DNA of 64,000 nt from Microcosmobacter sp040493455 (GCF_040493455.1 NZ_JANFDA010000010.1:1-64000); one strand, 5' to 3'. Positions 22,587-31,011 are shown, numbered from the stretch's first letter. Numbers and translations are program-made. Notes: generated by a model from the sequence alone, not told the origin.

Positions 22587-24656
22587 ATGAATAAAGAGAT
22601 ATTAAAACAAGGGTTTTCAAATTTGTGTACAGCCAAATCCATGGCTGAATTGTATGAAGAAAACTTCAAACTAGTTTCCAAATATGTTCATGCTACATCC
22701 AGAGGGCATGAAACAATTCAAACTGCATTAGGGTTGCAGTTGTTACCTCAAGATTATGTCTTTCCATATTACAGGGATGATGCTATGCTATTGGCTGTAG
22801 GGATGAAACCTTATGATTTAATGTTGCAACTATTAGCAAAGAAAGATGATCCGTTTTCTGGAGGAAGAACATACTACTCGCATCCAAGCCTTAAGGATGA
22901 TGATAAGCCTAAAATCCCACACCAATCCTCAGCAACAGGAATGCAAGCCATTCCAGCAACAGGAGTTGCTATGGGAATGCAATATCTAGAAAAACAAAAT
23001 CTAGATAACCCAAATGTCATTCAGAGCGAAAGCGAAGAATCTCTACAAAATCCAATCACAGTATGTTCCCTTGGAGATGCCTCAGTAACTGAAGGTGAAA
23101 TTGCAGAAGCCTTTCAGATGGCTGCATTAAAGCAAATGCCAATTTTGTATTTAGTACAAGATAACGGTTGGGATATTTCTGCAAATGAAGCAGAAACCAG
23201 AGCACAAAATGCATTTGAATACGCTCAAGGATTTCATGGTCTGGATGCTATAACTATTGATGGTGCAAACTTTATTGAAAGCTACGAAGCACTTCAAGAA
23301 GTGATTGAAACCATTAGAAAAGAGCGTAGACCGTTTTTAGTACATGCTAAAGTACCATTACTAAATCATCATACGTCTGGTGTACGAATGGAATGGTACC
23401 GAGACGATTTAGAAGAAGCACGCTCAAGAGATCCCTATCCAGTATTGAAACAACAGTTATTGGATAATGGATTTTCTGAAAAAGATATCGAAGCAATAGA
23501 AGCTTCAGCCAGAGAAAAAGTTGAGTCCGACTTCAAACAAGCTTTAGAAGCCGAAGACCCAACACCTGAAGATTTATTTACGCACGATTTTGTGCCAACA
23601 CCAATCACAGAGGAAGTAGGAGTTCGCTCACCAGAAGGTGCTGAGAAAGTAGTGATGGTGGATTGTGCACTTTTCGCCATTGAAGAGTTAATGCGAAAAC
23701 ACAAAGAGTGTTTATTGTACGGACAAGATGTAGGAGGACGTTTAGGAGGTGTATTTAGAGAAGCAGCTACCTTGGCTCAGAAGTTTGGAGATGATCGTGT
23801 ATTCAATACACCAATACAAGAAGCGTTTATCGTTGGATCAACTGTTGGGATGAGTGCAGTAGGTCTCAAACCAATTGTTGAGGTACAGTTTGCAGATTAT
23901 ATATGGCCAGGTTTAAATCAGTTATTTACTGAAGTAAGTCGCAGTTGCTATTTGTCTAATGGCAAATGGCCAGTGAGCATGATTCTACGTGTACCAATTG
24001 GTGCTTATGGTAGTGGAGGTCCTTACCATTCATCTTCAGTAGAAAGTGTTGTGACGAATATTAGAGGCATCAAAATAGCTTACCCAAGCAATGGCGCTGA
24101 CTTAAAAGGTTTAATGAAAGCTGCTTATTATGATCCGAATCCAGTAGTGATTTTAGAACACAAAGGTTTATATTGGAGTAAAGTACCAGGAACTAAAGGT
24201 GCGACTTCTATTGAACCTGCAGAAGATTATGTGTTACCATTTGGAAAAGCTTGGTTACTTCAAGAAATCTGGAAACAGGAAGAAGTTGAAACTGCTACTA
24301 TCGTGAGCTATGGAATGGGAGTGCATTGGGCGATGAACGCGACCAAAGGATTGAGAGATCAGGTTGAAGTTATTGACTTAAGAACGCTGCACCCATTAGA
24401 TGAAGATACCATTATGAAGTCTGTAAAGAAAACAGGAAAATGTCTGGTAGTCACTGAGGAACCATCCAATAATAGCTTTGCATTAGCTTTAGCTGGAAAA
24501 ATTCAGGAAGAATGCTTCCAATACTTGGATGCACCAGTGATGACTATTGGTAGTGAAAATATGCCAGCAATTCCTTTGAACTCAACATTAGAGCAAACGA
24601 TGATTCCATCTACGGAAAAGGTTAGAGCTAAGTTAGAAGCCTTGTTGAATTACTAG
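22587..24656 (+). CDS. 2-oxoacid dehydrogenase E1, fused alpha and beta subunits
   Basis: 689 aa. Thiamine diphosphate-dependent decarboxylase subunit. The alpha part (to ~330) has TSRGHETIQTALG, FPYYRDDAMLLA and the ThDP motif GDASVTEGE...DNGWDIS. The beta part (~350 onward) has YGQDVGGRLGG, NTPIQEAFIVGSTVGMS and VEVQFADYIWPG. Alpha-beta fusion is common for Bacteroidota branched-chain E1. Residues ~143-153 (VIQSESEESL) are encoded by a short palindromic repeat. Likely partner of the E2 gene and the aminotransferase. Confidence 0.9.
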   Translation: MNKEILKQGFSNLCTAKSMAELYEENFKLVSKYVHATSRGHETIQTALGLQLLPQDYVFPYYRDDAMLLAVGMKPYDLMLQLLAKKDDPFSGGRTYYSHPSLKDDDKPKIPHQSSATGMQAIPATGVAMGMQYLEKQNLDNPNVIQSESEESLQNPITVCSLGDASVTEGEIAEAFQMAALKQMPILYLVQDNGWDISANEAETRAQNAFEYAQGFHGLDAITIDGANFIESYEALQEVIETIRKERRPFLVHAKVPLLNHHTSGVRMEWYRDDLEEARSRDPYPVLKQQLLDNGFSEKDIEAIEASAREKVESDFKQALEAEDPTPEDLFTHDFVPTPITEEVGVRSPEGAEKVVMVDCALFAIEELMRKHKECLLYGQDVGGRLGGVFREAATLAQKFGDDRVFNTPIQEAFIVGSTVGMSAVGLKPIVEVQFADYIWPGLNQLFTEVSRSCYLSNGKWPVSMILRVPIGAYGSGGPYHSSSVESVVTNIRGIKIAYPSNGADLKGLMKAAYYDPNPVVILEHKGLYWSKVPGTKGATSIEPAEDYVLPFGKAWLLQEIWKQEEVETATIVSYGMGVHWAMNATKGLRDQVEVIDLRTLHPLDEDTIMKSVKKTGKCLVVTEEPSNNSFALALAGKIQEECFQYLDAPVMTIGSENMPAIPLNSTLEQTMIPSTEKVRAKLEALLNY
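23014..23046. repeat. Short palindromic repeat inside the E1 gene
   Basis: TGTCATTCAGAGCGAAAGCG then AAGAATCTCTAC. It is in frame, just before the GDAS cofactor motif, and adds about ten residues to a loop. Confidence 0.75.
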
Positions 24657-24663
24657 GTAATTC

Positions 24664-24775
24664 GTTACTTCGAGTGATTTTGAGATACGAAAAATTGTAT
24701 CGAGAAGTAGTCTAATCGCAAGAGATTTTTTACTGGAAAAATTCTTGGTTTCACTTCGACGCCGCTCAGTGAACG
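24664..24775. repeat. Two short palindromic elements between the E1 and bestrophin genes
   Basis: First: TTACTTCGAGTG...ATAC-GAAAAATT-GTATCGAGAAGTA (24664-24710). Second: TTCACTTCGAC-GCCG-CTCAGTGAA (24749-24773). They are the last of the short repeats that begin near 8.3 kb; none was seen further right. Confidence 0.6.
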
Positions 24776-24790
24776 CATTCGAACTAACGC

Positions 24791-24837
24791 TTAGACATAA
24801 AGTTGGAGTTTTGTCTAAACTTCTCTAAATTTAGACA
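24791..24837. promoter_or_regulatory. Three alternating TTAGACA/TGTCTAA words upstream of the bestrophin genes
   Basis: TTAGACA (24791-24797), TGTCTAAA (24812-24819) and TTTAGACA (24830-24837). The middle word can pair with either neighbour; the downstream pairing is a perfect 8-bp stem. It ends 15 bp before the first bestrophin start. It could be a protein-binding site or a pair of competing leader hairpins; there is no T-run. Confidence 0.45.
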
Positions 24838-24851
24838 TCTAATAGCTCAAT

Positions 24852-25955
24852 ATGTATACAAGACGGATTTTCCCCGTGAGAGGTGTCATAAAATGGACAC
24901 GTCGCAACATTTATTTATTTCTCGCATTATCAGCAATTCCTGTAATATTATTTGATGTTGTAGGTCTAAAATGGTTGCATGTGCCTTGGCTTCCTTTAGG
25001 TGTCTTAGGTACAGCAGTAGCCTTTATTGTAAGTTTCAAAAACAATGCATCCTATGATCGTTTATGGGAAGCGCGCAAGATTTGGGGAGGTATTGTAAAT
25101 TCCTCACGATCTTGGACGATAATGGTCAAGGATTTTATTACTAATGATCATGCAAATGAGAAATTATCCGAATCAGATCTACACAAGATTCATAGAGAGT
25201 TGGTGCATCGTCATGTGGCTTGGTTAACGGCATTACGCTATCAGCTTAGAGCGGATAAACCTTGGGAAATGCATCTTAAAGCAACACGCTCTAACAGAGA
25301 ATTTAGGGAATCTCAATTTTTGGTTTGTGAAGATACTATTCCTATTGAAGAGGTTATTAAAGATTATATTTCAGATGAAGAGTATGATGAGCTTTTTGCT
25401 AAGGGAAATCAAGCATCTCAAATCTTAGGGATTCAGTCGAGACGTTTACGAGAATTAAAACAGCAAGGTTATATCGAAGATTTCCGACACATGGAGATGG
25501 AGAACATGCTAGTTGAGTTTTATACGCTTCAAGGGAAAAGTGAGCGTATCAAAAACTTCCCATATCCTAGACAGTTTGCAACACTCAACTACATATTTGT
25601 ATGGCTGTTCATTTTGATGTTGCCTTTCGGAATTATGGAAGGATTTGAAGCAATTGGGAAACACATCATGGAAGATCTAGCTGCGCACCAATCGAGAACA
25701 TCTTGGGGACATATGATTCAAGAGTTCATTGCCAGACATTTTGTGTGGTTTTCTATTCCTTTTAGTGCTTTATTAGCTTGGGTATTTCATACCATGGAAG
25801 CCATTGGAGAGAATACTGAAAATCCATTTGAAGGTGGTCCAAACGATGTGCCAATAACGGATTTGAGTAGAGGTATAGAAATCGATATTCGTCAATTGAT
25901 TGACGATACAGATATTCCTGAACCATACACATGGAAGAACGATATTGTAATGTAA
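24852..25955 (+). CDS. Bestrophin-family ion channel, first of two
   Basis: 367 aa inner-membrane protein. Bestrophins form pentameric channels. Family marks: WLPLGVLGTAVAFIVSFKNNASYDRLWEARKIWGGIVNSSR near the start, and the C-terminal ENPFEGGPNDVPITDLSRGIEIDIRQL. Four membrane segments are visible (ALSAIPVILFDVVGL, LGTAVAFIVSF, FVWLFILMLPFGIM, FVWFSIPFSALLAWVF). The next gene, a paralogue, starts 13 bp later. It is transcribed away from the paa/E1 cluster end; its exact ion is unknown. Confidence 0.92.
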   Translation: MYTRRIFPVRGVIKWTRRNIYLFLALSAIPVILFDVVGLKWLHVPWLPLGVLGTAVAFIVSFKNNASYDRLWEARKIWGGIVNSSRSWTIMVKDFITNDHANEKLSESDLHKIHRELVHRHVAWLTALRYQLRADKPWEMHLKATRSNREFRESQFLVCEDTIPIEEVIKDYISDEEYDELFAKGNQASQILGIQSRRLRELKQQGYIEDFRHMEMENMLVEFYTLQGKSERIKNFPYPRQFATLNYIFVWLFILMLPFGIMEGFEAIGKHIMEDLAAHQSRTSWGHMIQEFIARHFVWFSIPFSALLAWVFHTMEAIGENTENPFEGGPNDVPITDLSRGIEIDIRQLIDDTDIPEPYTWKNDIVM

Positions 25956-25968
25956 TTTTCTTTAAAGC

Positions 25969-27030
25969 ATGCTAACCAAAAAACGATATTCTGTATTAGA
26001 GATGGCCTTATGGTCGCGATGGGAAAGTCTTATTTACCTACTTTATGCTGGAATCATTACTGTTTTATATGAAGTCTTAGGATTTACCTTTCTCAATGTG
26101 CCATGGACACCAGTAGCACTTATTGGTACAGCAGTAGCCTTTATGGTTGGGTTTCAAAACAACTCTGCTTATGGACGTATATGGGAAGCACGAAAAATTT
26201 GGGGAGCCATTGTAAACACATCCAGAACCTGGGGAATGAAAATTCAGGATATGGTGACCATGGAACATGCCAAGGTTCAGATTTCAGAAGAAGAACTGAA
26301 AGAACATAAAAGAGTTCTTATTTATAGACATGTTGCCTGGATGACTGCCTTGCGTTATGCTATGAGACAGCGTAAATCTTGGGAAGCGCAGCATAAGGCT
26401 ATGACCAATAGAGAGTGGGCTAAAGCGATTCATACACCAGAAGAGATATCGACTCTGGAAGATAATTTGATGTTGTATTTATCTAGAGAGGAAGAAGATT
26501 ATGTACTGAGTAAAGGCAATAAGCAAACCGCTATTTTGTATCTGCAATCTAAACATATTAGAGAGTTAAAAGAAAAAGGACTGATCTGGGAATTTGCCTT
26601 TCTAGAGTTAGAAAATGTGCTCGAAGAACTGTTTACGCATCAAGGTAAAACGGAGCGTATCAAGAACTTTCCTTATCCAAGACAATATGCAAGTTTGGCT
26701 TATTATCTCACACGAACCTTTGTAGTGTTATTACCATTTGGGATTATTCCAGAGTTTGCTGAAATAGGAGCAGAATTACTAGATAATTTTCCAAGGATAG
26801 CAAAGTATTTTATTTGGTTGGGTGTGCCATTTTGTGCTATTGTGTCGTGGGCATTCCACATTATGGAACGTATGGCTAGAGTGGGAGAGAACCCATTTGA
26901 AGGGATGCCAAATGACGTGCCTATTTCTACCATCTCAAGGGGGATAGAAATAGACTTACGCCAAATGTTAGATGAAGATAAGAATATCATACCTGAGCAA
27001 TTCCCTGAAGCGAAAAATGTTCAGATGTAA
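25969..27030 (+). CDS. Bestrophin-family ion channel, second of two
   Basis: 353 aa paralogue of the gene before it, in the same operon. Shared marks: VPWTPVALIGTAVAFMVGFQNNSAYGRIWEARKIWGAIVN and ENPFEGMPNDVPISTISRGIEIDLRQML. The closeness and shared gene order suggest a tandem duplication, and the two products may form mixed channels (inference). The aspartate/asparagine-rich FxNNxxYxRxWEARKIWG segment is kept in both. Confidence 0.92.
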   Translation: MLTKKRYSVLEMALWSRWESLIYLLYAGIITVLYEVLGFTFLNVPWTPVALIGTAVAFMVGFQNNSAYGRIWEARKIWGAIVNTSRTWGMKIQDMVTMEHAKVQISEEELKEHKRVLIYRHVAWMTALRYAMRQRKSWEAQHKAMTNREWAKAIHTPEEISTLEDNLMLYLSREEEDYVLSKGNKQTAILYLQSKHIRELKEKGLIWEFAFLELENVLEELFTHQGKTERIKNFPYPRQYASLAYYLTRTFVVLLPFGIIPEFAEIGAELLDNFPRIAKYFIWLGVPFCAIVSWAFHIMERMARVGENPFEGMPNDVPISTISRGIEIDLRQMLDEDKNIIPEQFPEAKNVQM

Positions 27031-27038
27031 ATATATCT

Positions 27039-27386
27039 CTAACTTATCAAGAAGTATTTTTCAATTTTACTGTTGAAGGACAATACTAAGGATGCAATCG
27101 CGACTACTATTCCTATATATGCCTGAGTTGGTATAGAGATTAAAATAGTTAGTATAAATGCTAATCTAAAGAGCAAATATTTTTTACTCAAAATGCTATA
27201 TACGATAATACCAAAAGATAAAATATAACCGATTCCTGTATAAATCATCCACATTGGTTCTATACCAAAGTCTTTGCCTTTAACTGTTACGATATAGTAG
27301 AACAAGAAGGGCAAGAACATTAGAATTCCATTCAGAATAAATATAATTCTTAGAGGGATTGGTTTTTTTAATTGTTGCGTTTCCAT
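27039..27386 (-). CDS. Small membrane protein of unknown function
   Basis: 115 aa with about four hydrophobic helices (IIFILNGILMFLPFLFYYIV, MIYTGIGYILSFGIIVYSI, LAFILTILISI, GIVVAIASLVL). I do not recognise the family. It lies 13 bp after the SRPBCC gene in the same direction and is probably co-transcribed, under the operator at 28004-28018. It converges on the bestrophin pair. Confidence 0.6.
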   Translation of the reverse strand: METQQLKKPIPLRIIFILNGILMFLPFLFYYIVTVKGKDFGIEPMWMIYTGIGYILSFGIIVYSILSKKYLLFRLAFILTILISIPTQAYIGIVVAIASLVLSFNSKIEKYFLIS

Positions 27387-27399
27387 GATGATTTCTCAA

Positions 27400-27987
27400 T
27401 TAAGATTTATGTTTATTAGCTTTCCAGATAGCTTTGAAATTATCTTTTGTTACCTCTTCTCCTGTCAATATATAATGCTCTACAGCCATAGCATACTGTA
27501 AAAGGCCTTTCTTAAAAGATCCTTTTGCAAATCCACCAAGAAGCCCAGGCTTTGTACGATAGTGAAACTCCATTTCAAAAGTCGAAGTATTATCATCTAT
27601 AGGAATTACTCTCTGTATGGCATACGTGTATTCAGAATTAATAGGAAAACCTTTTACTTCATAGACATCTATTTTACACGAATAGTTTTCGGAGTCGTAT
27701 TCAGTGATTCTTTCCTTTATATATTTACTTCCTTTATCATTGAAGTTGCATACTCTTTCGGAACCGAATTGTGCACTGGTGCTATTATTTATAAAGTTTG
27801 AAGTAATAACCTTTGGGTGCGATTTGTAGATATTAGCATAATCATCACCAACAACTTCCCATACTTTTGAAGCAGGAGCATTGATGGTATAAGACATTGA
27901 AATTTTCTGAACCTTCTTCTGAGCAAAAACATTAAAGCTGAGGAGGAAGATTAAAATTGAACTTGAAATTTTGAGTGTTTGTTTCAT
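27400..27987 (-). CDS. Exported SRPBCC-fold protein
   Basis: 195 aa. A signal peptide (KISSSILIFLLSFNVFAQ) is followed by a START/Bet v1-like domain: SMSYTINAPASKVWEVVGDDYANIYKSHPKV and the C-terminal LLGGFAKGSFKKGLLQYAMAVEHYIL helix. Such domains bind hydrophobic ligands. A palindrome nearly identical to the one in front of the neighbouring tetR gene lies 17 bp upstream, so the two genes form a regulon. The ligand is unknown. Confidence 0.75.
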   Translation of the reverse strand: MKQTLKISSSILIFLLSFNVFAQKKVQKISMSYTINAPASKVWEVVGDDYANIYKSHPKVITSNFINNSTSAQFGSERVCNFNDKGSKYIKERITEYDSENYSCKIDVYEVKGFPINSEYTYAIQRVIPIDDNTSTFEMEFHYRTKPGLLGGFAKGSFKKGLLQYAMAVEHYILTGEEVTKDNFKAIWKANKHKS

Positions 27988-28003
27988 AGTATTAAAATTT
28001 ATG

Positions 28004-28018
28004 ATGACCGTTCGTCAT
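28004..28018. promoter_or_regulatory. TetR operator upstream of the SRPBCC gene
   Basis: ATGACCGTTCGTCAT, same form (ATGACC-N3-CGTCAT) as the site at 28630-28644. It lies between the tetR stop and the SRPBCC start, next to a -7-like TAAATTTT on the minus strand. Confidence 0.7.
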
Positions 28019-28035
28019 ATTTAGATTAAAAAAAA

Positions 28036-28617
28036 TTATAAGATGTTATTGAATACTAAGTTGAAGAAATCGTTCAAAGGCTTTATGCTAGCAGAAGCTT
28101 TCATACGCATTAGCGCTCCATGCCAACTATTCAGTATGAAAGCTGCTGTAGCCTTGCTATCAATCTCTGTATTTATTTCGCCTATATCTTGACCTTGCTC
28201 TATACATTGAGCGATGATAGATTCTATTTCCAAAAATTTTGAATCTAACAACACTCTGAAGCTTTCATTTACATCACCTAGCTCTTGGGAAAAATTGCTC
28301 ATTATACAACCATTCTTGCACTTTTGAACACCCAAAGAGAAGTCAATCATTTTAGAATAGTGAGTTTTAAGCCTGTTGAGAGGAGAAAGTTCAGAATCTA
28401 ATAAATTGGTTTTATGAAATTCTATTCCGTTATCGCAATAACGTTCTACCATTTCTAAACCAAACGATTCCTTACTATCAAAATGATTGTAAAACGATCC
28501 TTTAGGAATAGATATACTATCGGTTATCTCTTTAATACCTGTGGCACTATAGCCTTTAGAGAACATTATCTCTAAACCAGTATTAAGTATATCTTGTCTA
28601 TCTATTCGTCGTTTCAT
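28036..28617 (-). CDS. TetR/AcrR-family transcriptional regulator
   Basis: 193 aa. HTH: DRQDILNTGLEIMFSKGYSATGIKEITDSISIPKGSFYNHFDSKESFG. The C-terminal domain has CKNGCIMSNFSQELGD, as in the AcuR/YxaF-like group with a TetR_C-type ligand domain. The promoter is overlapped by the palindrome ATGACCAGTCGTCAT, and the same palindrome precedes the next genes, so it probably represses both itself and the SRPBCC/membrane protein pair. The inducer is unknown. Confidence 0.88.
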   Translation of the reverse strand: MKRRIDRQDILNTGLEIMFSKGYSATGIKEITDSISIPKGSFYNHFDSKESFGLEMVERYCDNGIEFHKTNLLDSELSPLNRLKTHYSKMIDFSLGVQKCKNGCIMSNFSQELGDVNESFRVLLDSKFLEIESIIAQCIEQGQDIGEINTEIDSKATAAFILNSWHGALMRMKASASIKPLNDFFNLVFNNIL

Positions 28618-28621
28618 GTAA

Positions 28622-28653
28622 CAAACTTAATGACCAGTCGTCATATTTGCAAA
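28622..28653 (-). promoter_or_regulatory. tetR promoter with operator in the spacer
   Basis: Read on the minus strand: TTTG (28650-28653), 20-base spacer, TAAGTTTG (28622-28629), then 4 bases and ATG. The spacer contains the palindrome ATGACCAGTCGTCAT in + strand reading (28630-28644). The -7 box is so near the start codon that the message may be leaderless. Confidence 0.65.
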
Positions 28654-28691
28654 TATTTTTTCCTTTTTTAGAAAAATTTATGATTTAGAAA

Positions 28692-30314
28692 TTATACTTC
28701 ACTGTCCATTTGACTTGTTACCACGTAGTATCTTGGATCGTCTACAGAAGTCTCTATAACTTCGTTAAATCTTGGATTCGCTTTAAGTAATAAGGCTTTA
28801 CAATCTGGACTAAGATGTGTTAATTTAACAGTTTTACCAGCATTAATGTATTTGTTGGCAATATTTCGAAGTGCTTCTATACCTGAGTGGTCACTGATTT
28901 TAGATTCAATAAAATCTATTTCTACAGTATCAGGATCATTTTTCACATCGAACTTTGAATTAAAGTTCTGAATAGATCCAAAAAAGAGAGGTCCCCAAAT
29001 TTCATAAACCTTAGTACCATCATCTTTAATGCGTTTTCTTGCTCTAATCATAGTAGCATTTTTCCAGGCGAATACTAGAGCAGACATAATTACACCAGCG
29101 ATTACAGCGATAGCCAAGTCTTGCCATACTGTGATAGCAGACACTGCAATCAACACAAAAGCATCAGCTAGAGGAATTTTATGAAGAATCCTAAAACTAC
29201 TCCATGCAAATGTACCGATGACTACCATAAACATAACGCCAACTAAAGCAGCAATAGGGATTTGTTCTATCAATGGTGCTCCAAATAATACAAAGCAAAG
29301 TAATGCCACAGCTGCAACAGTACCAGATAAGCGACCGCGACCACCAGAGTTTACATTAATAATCGATTGCCCAATCATGGCACAACCTCCCATACCACCA
29401 AAAAGGCCATTCAAAATATTGGCACCTCCTTGAGCAACACATTCTCTATTACCACTTCCTCTGGTTTCTGTAAGTTCATCAACGAGTGTCAAGGTCATAA
29501 GAGACTCAATCAATCCAATGGTAGCTAAAATGAATGCTGTAGGCAGGATTACATCCCAATGACCAGCGATTGTTCCAAACAGACCAAATATTTGATCTTG
29601 GAATGTTGGTAAACTACCTTTTAGTCCAGAACCACCACCATCTGCAATAAAAGAACCAACTGTACTAACATCTAATTTTCCGAAGATGGTAATAGCAGCG
29701 ACAACAATAATTGCGGTCAATGCTGCAGGGATTTTCTTGGTAAGCTTTGGTAGCCCAAACATTATAGCCATAGTTAGACCTACTAATCCAAGCATGACCC
29801 ATAATGTAGTACCAGACATGTACTGTAATTCATCACCTACTCGTTCTTTGAACAAGCCTAATTGTGATAGAAATATAACTATAGCCAATCCATTAACAAA
29901 CCCCATCATTACTGGATGAGGGATAAGGCGGACAAACTTTCCGAGTTTAAGAATACCAGCAAGTATTTGTATACCTCCGACAAAAAGTAGCGTAATGAAG
30001 AGCCATTGGAGTCCAAGGTTTTCAATAGGTGTCTCTAAGCCTAATCCGACTTCATTTCCTTTCTGAATTAAGTGCACCATCACCACAGCCATGGCTCCAG
30101 TTGCACCAGAAATCATTCCTGGTCTACCGCCAAAAAGCGCAGTGACAATTCCCATCATGAAGGCTCCGTAAAGTCCTACTAAAGGATCGACACCAGCAAC
30201 GAATGCAAATGCAACGGCTTCGGGTACTAATGCTAAAGCCACGGTTAACCCAGAAAGAATATCATTCTTTGGGTTTTGCGTGAAGTTTTTAATGGTCTTC
30301 TGTCTTAAGGTCAT
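28692..30314 (-). CDS. SulP-family inorganic anion transporter with STAS domain
   Basis: 540 aa. About 11-12 membrane segments carry the SulP signature: DILSGLTVALALVPEAVAFAFVAGVDPLVGLYGAF and GGMGGCAMIGQSIINVNSGGRGRLSG. A C-terminal STAS domain (~residues 440-530) follows, with VEIDFIESKISDHSGIEAL. Substrate may be sulfate or bicarbonate; the sequence does not decide. Start 30314 (ATG) is chosen because a -7 box (30337-30344) lies just upstream; an upstream GTG would read through the terminator at 30387-30416. Confidence 0.92.
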   Translation of the reverse strand: MTLRQKTIKNFTQNPKNDILSGLTVALALVPEAVAFAFVAGVDPLVGLYGAFMMGIVTALFGGRPGMISGATGAMAVVMVHLIQKGNEVGLGLETPIENLGLQWLFITLLFVGGIQILAGILKLGKFVRLIPHPVMMGFVNGLAIVIFLSQLGLFKERVGDELQYMSGTTLWVMLGLVGLTMAIMFGLPKLTKKIPAALTAIIVVAAITIFGKLDVSTVGSFIADGGGSGLKGSLPTFQDQIFGLFGTIAGHWDVILPTAFILATIGLIESLMTLTLVDELTETRGSGNRECVAQGGANILNGLFGGMGGCAMIGQSIINVNSGGRGRLSGTVAAVALLCFVLFGAPLIEQIPIAALVGVMFMVVIGTFAWSSFRILHKIPLADAFVLIAVSAITVWQDLAIAVIAGVIMSALVFAWKNATMIRARKRIKDDGTKVYEIWGPLFFGSIQNFNSKFDVKNDPDTVEIDFIESKISDHSGIEALRNIANKYINAGKTVKLTHLSPDCKALLLKANPRFNEVIETSVDDPRYYVVTSQMDSEV

Positions 30315-30336
30315 ATCTATGCGATCTAAAAGTCGG

Positions 30337-30344
30337 CAAAGATA
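30337..30344 (-). promoter_or_regulatory. -7 box (TATCTTTG) of the SulP gene
   Basis: CAAAGATA on the + strand reads TATCTTTG on the minus strand, matching TAnnTTTG, 22 bp before the chosen start. No good -33 TTG was found. Confidence 0.45.
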
Positions 30345-30386
30345 CGGTTTTAGTTGAGAAGTGTGTTTCTGAGATATTATCAAATA

Positions 30387-30416
30387 AAAAAGCATCAACA
30401 ACTGTTGATGCTTTTT
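30387..30416 (-). terminator. Rho-independent terminator after the DUF4136 gene
   Basis: AAAAAGCATCAACA (30387-30400) and TGTTGATGCTTTTT (30403-30416) form a perfect 14-bp stem with a 2-base centre, and T residues follow on the minus strand. It lies 21 bp after the DUF4136 stop. Confidence 0.85.
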
Positions 30417-30437
30417 CCCCACTTAAAAATATAATTA

Positions 30438-30995
30438 TTACTCCACTTCTGGAGGATATTTTTCCATGATCTTAGTTACAAACTCTCTAATACGCTCTTC
30501 CTTCTTTTCAACATTTTTTGTCACAAGATATCCTGTGCCTATTCCTTGCCACACCAATTCTTTTTTATTGGCGTCTATTAAATCAATAAAGAGTTTGCCT
30601 TCGGTTTTGGTAGAAACTGTCGGCTGATTCCAGCCCCAGCCTCCCCAGCCCCAGCCGCCCCAGCCCCAACCAGGCCAGAAACCACCCCAGCCCCAATTGT
30701 TATTCCAAACATTGACTTGCTGGTTAGACTTGGTGAATATGCTTACTAGTAAATCTGGGTTTTGAGATTTGGTAAATCCTAAGGCGAACATTTCATTTTC
30801 AATAGCTCTTAAGATTCTTCGTTTATCCAAATCACTAATCTCGGCTTTATCAATACCGGTTTTGTAGAATGCAAAGGTTTTGTAGTTTCCAAATGCAGCA
30901 TCCTTGTCATAGTCTGAAGCAACTCTTACAGAGCTACAAGAACTCACTGCAACCACTAGTAGCAGTAAGGTCAGTTTTTGTATCATCTTTTTCAT
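30438..30995 (-). CDS. DUF4136 lipoprotein with a Trp/Gly-rich insert
   Basis: 185 aa. Lipobox AVSSC follows a hydrophobic signal. The DUF4136 fold is recognised by DYDKDAAFGNYKTFAFY and the C-terminal GKLFIDLIDANKKELVWQGIGTGYL. In the middle is a run alternating tryptophan and glycine (GWGWGGWGWGGWGW, about residues 101-122), typical of some family members. Outer-membrane or periplasmic lipoprotein of unknown function. The ATG at 30995 is preferred to an upstream TTG. Confidence 0.85.
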   Translation of the reverse strand: MKKMIQKLTLLLLVVAVSSCSSVRVASDYDKDAAFGNYKTFAFYKTGIDKAEISDLDKRRILRAIENEMFALGFTKSQNPDLLVSIFTKSNQQVNVWNNNWGWGGFWPGWGWGGWGWGGWGWNQPTVSTKTEGKLFIDLIDANKKELVWQGIGTGYLVTKNVEKKEERIREFVTKIMEKYPPEVE

Positions 30996-31011
30996 ATGCA
31001 ATGTATTTGAG

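Noticed and set aside
22448..22681. Open frame on the minus strand across repeat copy 3 and the E1 start
   Set aside because: It runs through repeat sequence and the start of a conserved gene; no similarity to a known protein and no equivalent frame across the other copies.
30315..30422. N-terminal extension of the SulP transporter from a GTG
   Set aside because: It would be encoded by a terminator hairpin and lies upstream of a -7 box; the extension has no family similarity.
30600..30710. Trp/Gly run as a possible frameshift artefact in the DUF4136 gene
   Set aside because: The frame stays open and DUF4136 sequence resumes on both sides; such inserts occur in the family.
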